A DNA stretch of 64,000 nt from Pandoraea bronchicola (GTDB taxonomy: Bacteria > Pseudomonadota > Gammaproteobacteria > Burkholderiales > Burkholderiaceae): assembly GCF_902459805.1 (NCBI RefSeq), contig NZ_CABPST010000001.1, positions 744,001-808,000 of the forward strand, given 5' to 3'. A program made the translations under genes and the position numbers. Under the pieces are notes generated by a model that was not told the origin of the DNA, did no database searches, and saw only the letters and a list, made by a program, of their open reading frames with translations. The number at the start of each line of letters is the position of its first letter. Positions within the stretch are counted from its first letter, which is position 1. This document shows positions 62,273 to 64,000 of this stretch, piece after piece.

Positions 62273-62362
62273 GTCATCGGAGACTGCTACCCGGAGTCGC
62301 AATGCGCAGTACCGGCGCCGGCTCACGGGCAATAAAGCAAGTGCAGCGATTGGCAGGTGGGA

Positions 62363-62665
62363 TTAGCTGCCGAAGTACGTATTGCCGGCTTGAGCGATCT
62401 TGCTGACCGAATTCGAGGTCGCGACCGCAGTTGCACCGCCAACCTTGGCGACCGACGCCGGATAGACCGAATCGTGTTATTGCAGCAGACCGGCTTGCTC
62501 GGCTTGCACCAGGGCTTCACGAACCTGTGCGTGGGTCACCACGCTCGTTTGCGGAACCCACGAAAATTCCGACGGACCATCGAAAGCGTCGCTGGCAAAG
62601 GCCGAACCGGCGGACACTGCCAACATGGCGGAAACGAGGGCAGAGGTAATAAGTGTGCGCTTCAT
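62363..62665 (-). pseudogene. DUF4148 family exported protein gene interrupted by in-frame stop
   Basis: The intact first part encodes 62 residues: a signal peptide (MKRTLITSALVSAMLAVSAG, cleavage after AFA) and a DUF4148 segment (THAQVREALVQAEQAGLLQ). It stops at TAA (62477-62479). The same frame then continues HDSVYPASVAKVGGATAVA and on to NTYFGS before a second TAA at 62363-62365. The 37 extra codons have the usual DUF4148 C-terminal look, and the total of about 100 codons matches the family length. A single change from a Tyr codon (TAC/TAT) would explain the stop. The start at 62665 has AGGAG upstream. Confidence 0.75.
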
Positions 62666-62711
62666 GATGTTTTCTCCTGTCTGTTTGAAACGCGGCGATG
62701 TTCAATTCATC

Positions 62712-62758
62712 GTCGACAGTTGCAGTTTATTGCCATCGACAAATGCAATAAAGTCGAC
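62712..62758. promoter_or_regulatory. Compound inverted repeat upstream of broken DUF4148 gene
   Basis: GTCGAC and TTTATTGC (62712-62717, 62726-62733) are mirrored by GCAATAAA and GTCGAC (62745-62752, 62753-62758). It lies 47-93 bases upstream of the start, where a promoter or operator is expected. Function inferred. Confidence 0.4.
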
Positions 62759-62929
62759 ATTTGTCTATTTTTAATTTCAATTAATGAAATAATCAGGGCG
62801 CGACGGGGCGTTGCGTGTACGCCAACGTTTCTGGCTGAGGCTCTGGATGTTCTCGGCAGAACCGCGAGAGAGAAGAGAAGAGAGCGAAAAATATACTAAT
62901 CCGTATACGATAATTCGCGCACCCCAATG

Positions 62930-62955
62930 AAAACGGGACGCCATCAGGCGTCCCG
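62930..62955 (-). terminator. Rho-independent terminator of uvrA
   Basis: CGGGACGCC-TGAT-GGCGTCCCG on the minus strand is followed by TTTT. It lies 57 bases after the uvrA stop. Confidence 0.85.
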
Positions 62956-63011
62956 CGTATGGCCCGCAAACTGCGCGAACCGAGCGTCAACGTAACCGGT
63001 GAACTCGACCG

Positions 63012-64000
63012 CTACTTCGCTGTGGCAGCTTCCTGCGGCTTCGTTGCCGGTACGCCCGGGGTTACCGTGTGCGCGAGTACGGGCTTGAGCGCAGCGCCGG
63101 TGTGGCTCGCCGCGATCTTCGTCAGCGCATCGGGCGACGTCGTCGCCACCACCGTCCCGCCGCCCTTGCCGCCTTCCGGCCCCATGTCGACGATCCAGTC
63201 GGCTTCGGCAATCACATCGAGGTTGTGCTCGATCACGACAACGGTATGTCCGCCGTTCACCAGCCGGTGCAGCACATTGATGAGTCGCGCGACATCGGCC
63301 ATGTGGAGACCAACCGTCGGTTCGTCGAGCACGTACAGCGTGTGCGGCGACTTCTGCCCGCGACGCGTGATGTCGTCGCGCACCTTGGTCAACTCGGTCA
63401 CCAGCTTGATGCGCTGTGCTTCGCCACCCGACAACGTCGGCGACGGCTGACCCAGCGTGAGATAGCCCAGCCCGACGTCCTGCATCAGTTGCAGCGGATG
63501 GGCAATGCTCGGCATCGACGCGAAGAACTCGACGGCTTCGTCCACTTCCATCGTCAGCACATCGCCAATGCTCTTGCCGCGCCAGGTGACGGCAAGCGTC
63601 TCGGCATTGAAGCGCTGACCGTGACAGACGTCGCAAAGCACCTTCACGTCGGCGAGGAAGCTCATGCCGATGGTTCGCACGCCTTGGCCTTCGCATGCCG
63701 GACAACGGCCGTCTCCCGTATTGAACGAGAATCGCGACGCCGCGTAACCGCGAGCACGCGCTTCGAGCGTGTCGGCGAACAGCCGTCGAATCGTGTCCCA
63801 GAAACCGATATAGGTGGCCGGACACGAGCGCGGTGTCTTGCCGATGGGTGTCTGATCGACTTCGAGCACACGATCGATCGTCTCCCAGCCGGTCACCGAC
63901 TCGCAGCCATGCCACGCGTGCACCACCGGACGGCGCGGCTCGGCAGGCGCCTCCGACTTCGCACGCGGTTTGCCATCGGCCTTCACGGCGTGGCGCACCG
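63012..64000 (-). CDS. uvrA: Excinuclease ABC subunit A (3' part)
   Basis: The C-terminal 329 or so residues of UvrA, the damage-recognition ATPase of nucleotide excision repair; the gene runs off the window. Visible: the C-terminal zinc finger with CPACEGQG and CDVCHGQRF, the second signature [12 protein letters not shown], Walker [13 protein letters not shown] and the H-loop [12 protein letters not shown] Lys/Pro/Ala-rich insert ([15 protein letters not shown]) before the [11 protein letters not shown] segment is common in beta-proteobacterial UvrA. A terminator follows the stop. Confidence 0.95.
   Translation of the reverse strand, partial: VRHAVKADGKPRAKSEAPAEPRRPVVHAWHGCESVTGWETIDRVLEVDQTPIGKTPRSCPATYIGFWDTIRRLFADTLEARARGYAASRFSFNTGDGRCPACEGQGVRTIGMSFLADVKVLCDVCHGQRFNAETLAVTWRGKSIGDVLTMEVDEAVEFFASMPSIAHPLQLMQDVGLGYLTLGQPSPTLSGGEAQRIKLVTELTKVRDDITRRGQKSPHTLYVLDEPTVGLHMADVARLINVLHRLVNGGHTVVVIEHNLDVIAEADWIVDMGPEGGKGGGTVVATTSPDALTKIAASHTGAALKPVLAHTVTPGVPATKPQEAATAK

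Larger units (their letters stand above)
61884..62362. other. Intergenic region containing the 11-12 bp repeat array
   Basis: A 479-base gap between the dienelactone hydrolase gene and the broken DUF4148 gene. It is dominated by the repeat at 61977-62211 and a strong hairpin at 62244-62272. A 122-codon frame (61967-62335) across the repeats is a by-product of their composition and not called. Confidence 0.7.
62666..63011. other. Intergenic region with inverted repeats
   Basis: A 346-base gap, AT-rich near 62725-62800, holding the DUF4148 promoter. It contains the paired GTCGAC/TTTATTGC repeat at 62712-62758 and the uvrA terminator at 62930-62955. No supported gene. Confidence 0.5.

Noticed and set aside
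61967-62335. 122-codon frame across the repeat array
   Set aside because: Units of 11-12 bp do not keep a frame, so the peptide is not repetitive and looks random; no ribosome-binding site.

Overview
The window is a high-GC, gene-dense stretch of a proteobacterial chromosome. The gene content (a complete wsp chemosensory operon, Gram-negative porin, DUF4148 exported proteins, six LysR regulators, many MFS carriers, malate synthase G, UvrA with a long linker) fits Burkholderiales; a Pandoraea-like Burkholderiaceae is my best guess, inferred from gene style without any database search. No rRNA, tRNA, CRISPR array or intact insertion sequence was recognised.

Layout. 1-7292: the end of a branched-chain-amino-acid-type ABC transporter (livM'-livG-livF), an N-carbamoyl-amino-acid/allantoate-type amidohydrolase and an M81 (MlrC-like) metallopeptidase on the plus strand, converging on an MHS-family carrier and an M20 amidohydrolase on the minus strand. 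Together they look like an uptake-and-hydrolysis module for amide-bonded compounds, with a divergent LysR gene at 7557. 8552-11466: a membrane-anchored TAXI binding protein, a GNAT acetyltransferase and a glutathione transferase. 11482-20220: wspA-B-C-D-E-F-R in canonical order on the minus strand, a surface-sensing pathway making cyclic di-GMP. 20373-22820: a beta-keto acid cleavage enzyme and a class III aminotransferase divergent from an RpiR regulator. 23727-40312: carriers and regulators (MFS, MocR-like, Fsr-like, ModE-like, LysR), a CSS-motif EAL phosphodiesterase, and a lower-GC LysR-EamA-PanE trio. 40369-43768: small conserved proteins, an EamA carrier, a decayed desaturase-like gene and dipeptidase E. 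44242-47811: malate synthase G and a DUF445 protein.

48077-54283 reads as a purine nucleoside use cluster: porin, Tat-exported nucleoside hydrolase, LysR regulator, NCS2 purine permease and adenosine deaminase family enzyme. The implied route is outer-membrane entry, periplasmic release of the base, base uptake and deamination. 54453-59220: small exported proteins, an iron alcohol dehydrogenase with a LysR regulator (possibly phosphonate-linked) and uppP. 59380-64000: O-acetylhomoserine sulfhydrylase, an exported dienelactone-hydrolase-like protein, a striking 21-unit repeat array, a DUF4148 gene broken by an in-frame stop, and the 3' part of uvrA.

The most unusual feature is the repeat at 61977-62211: about 21 degenerate units at a regular 11-12 bp step, nearly all on one strand, each resembling the DnaA box TTATCCACA. 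The second is the DUF4148 gene at 62363-62665, whose frame continues for 37 family-like codons past a TAA stop.
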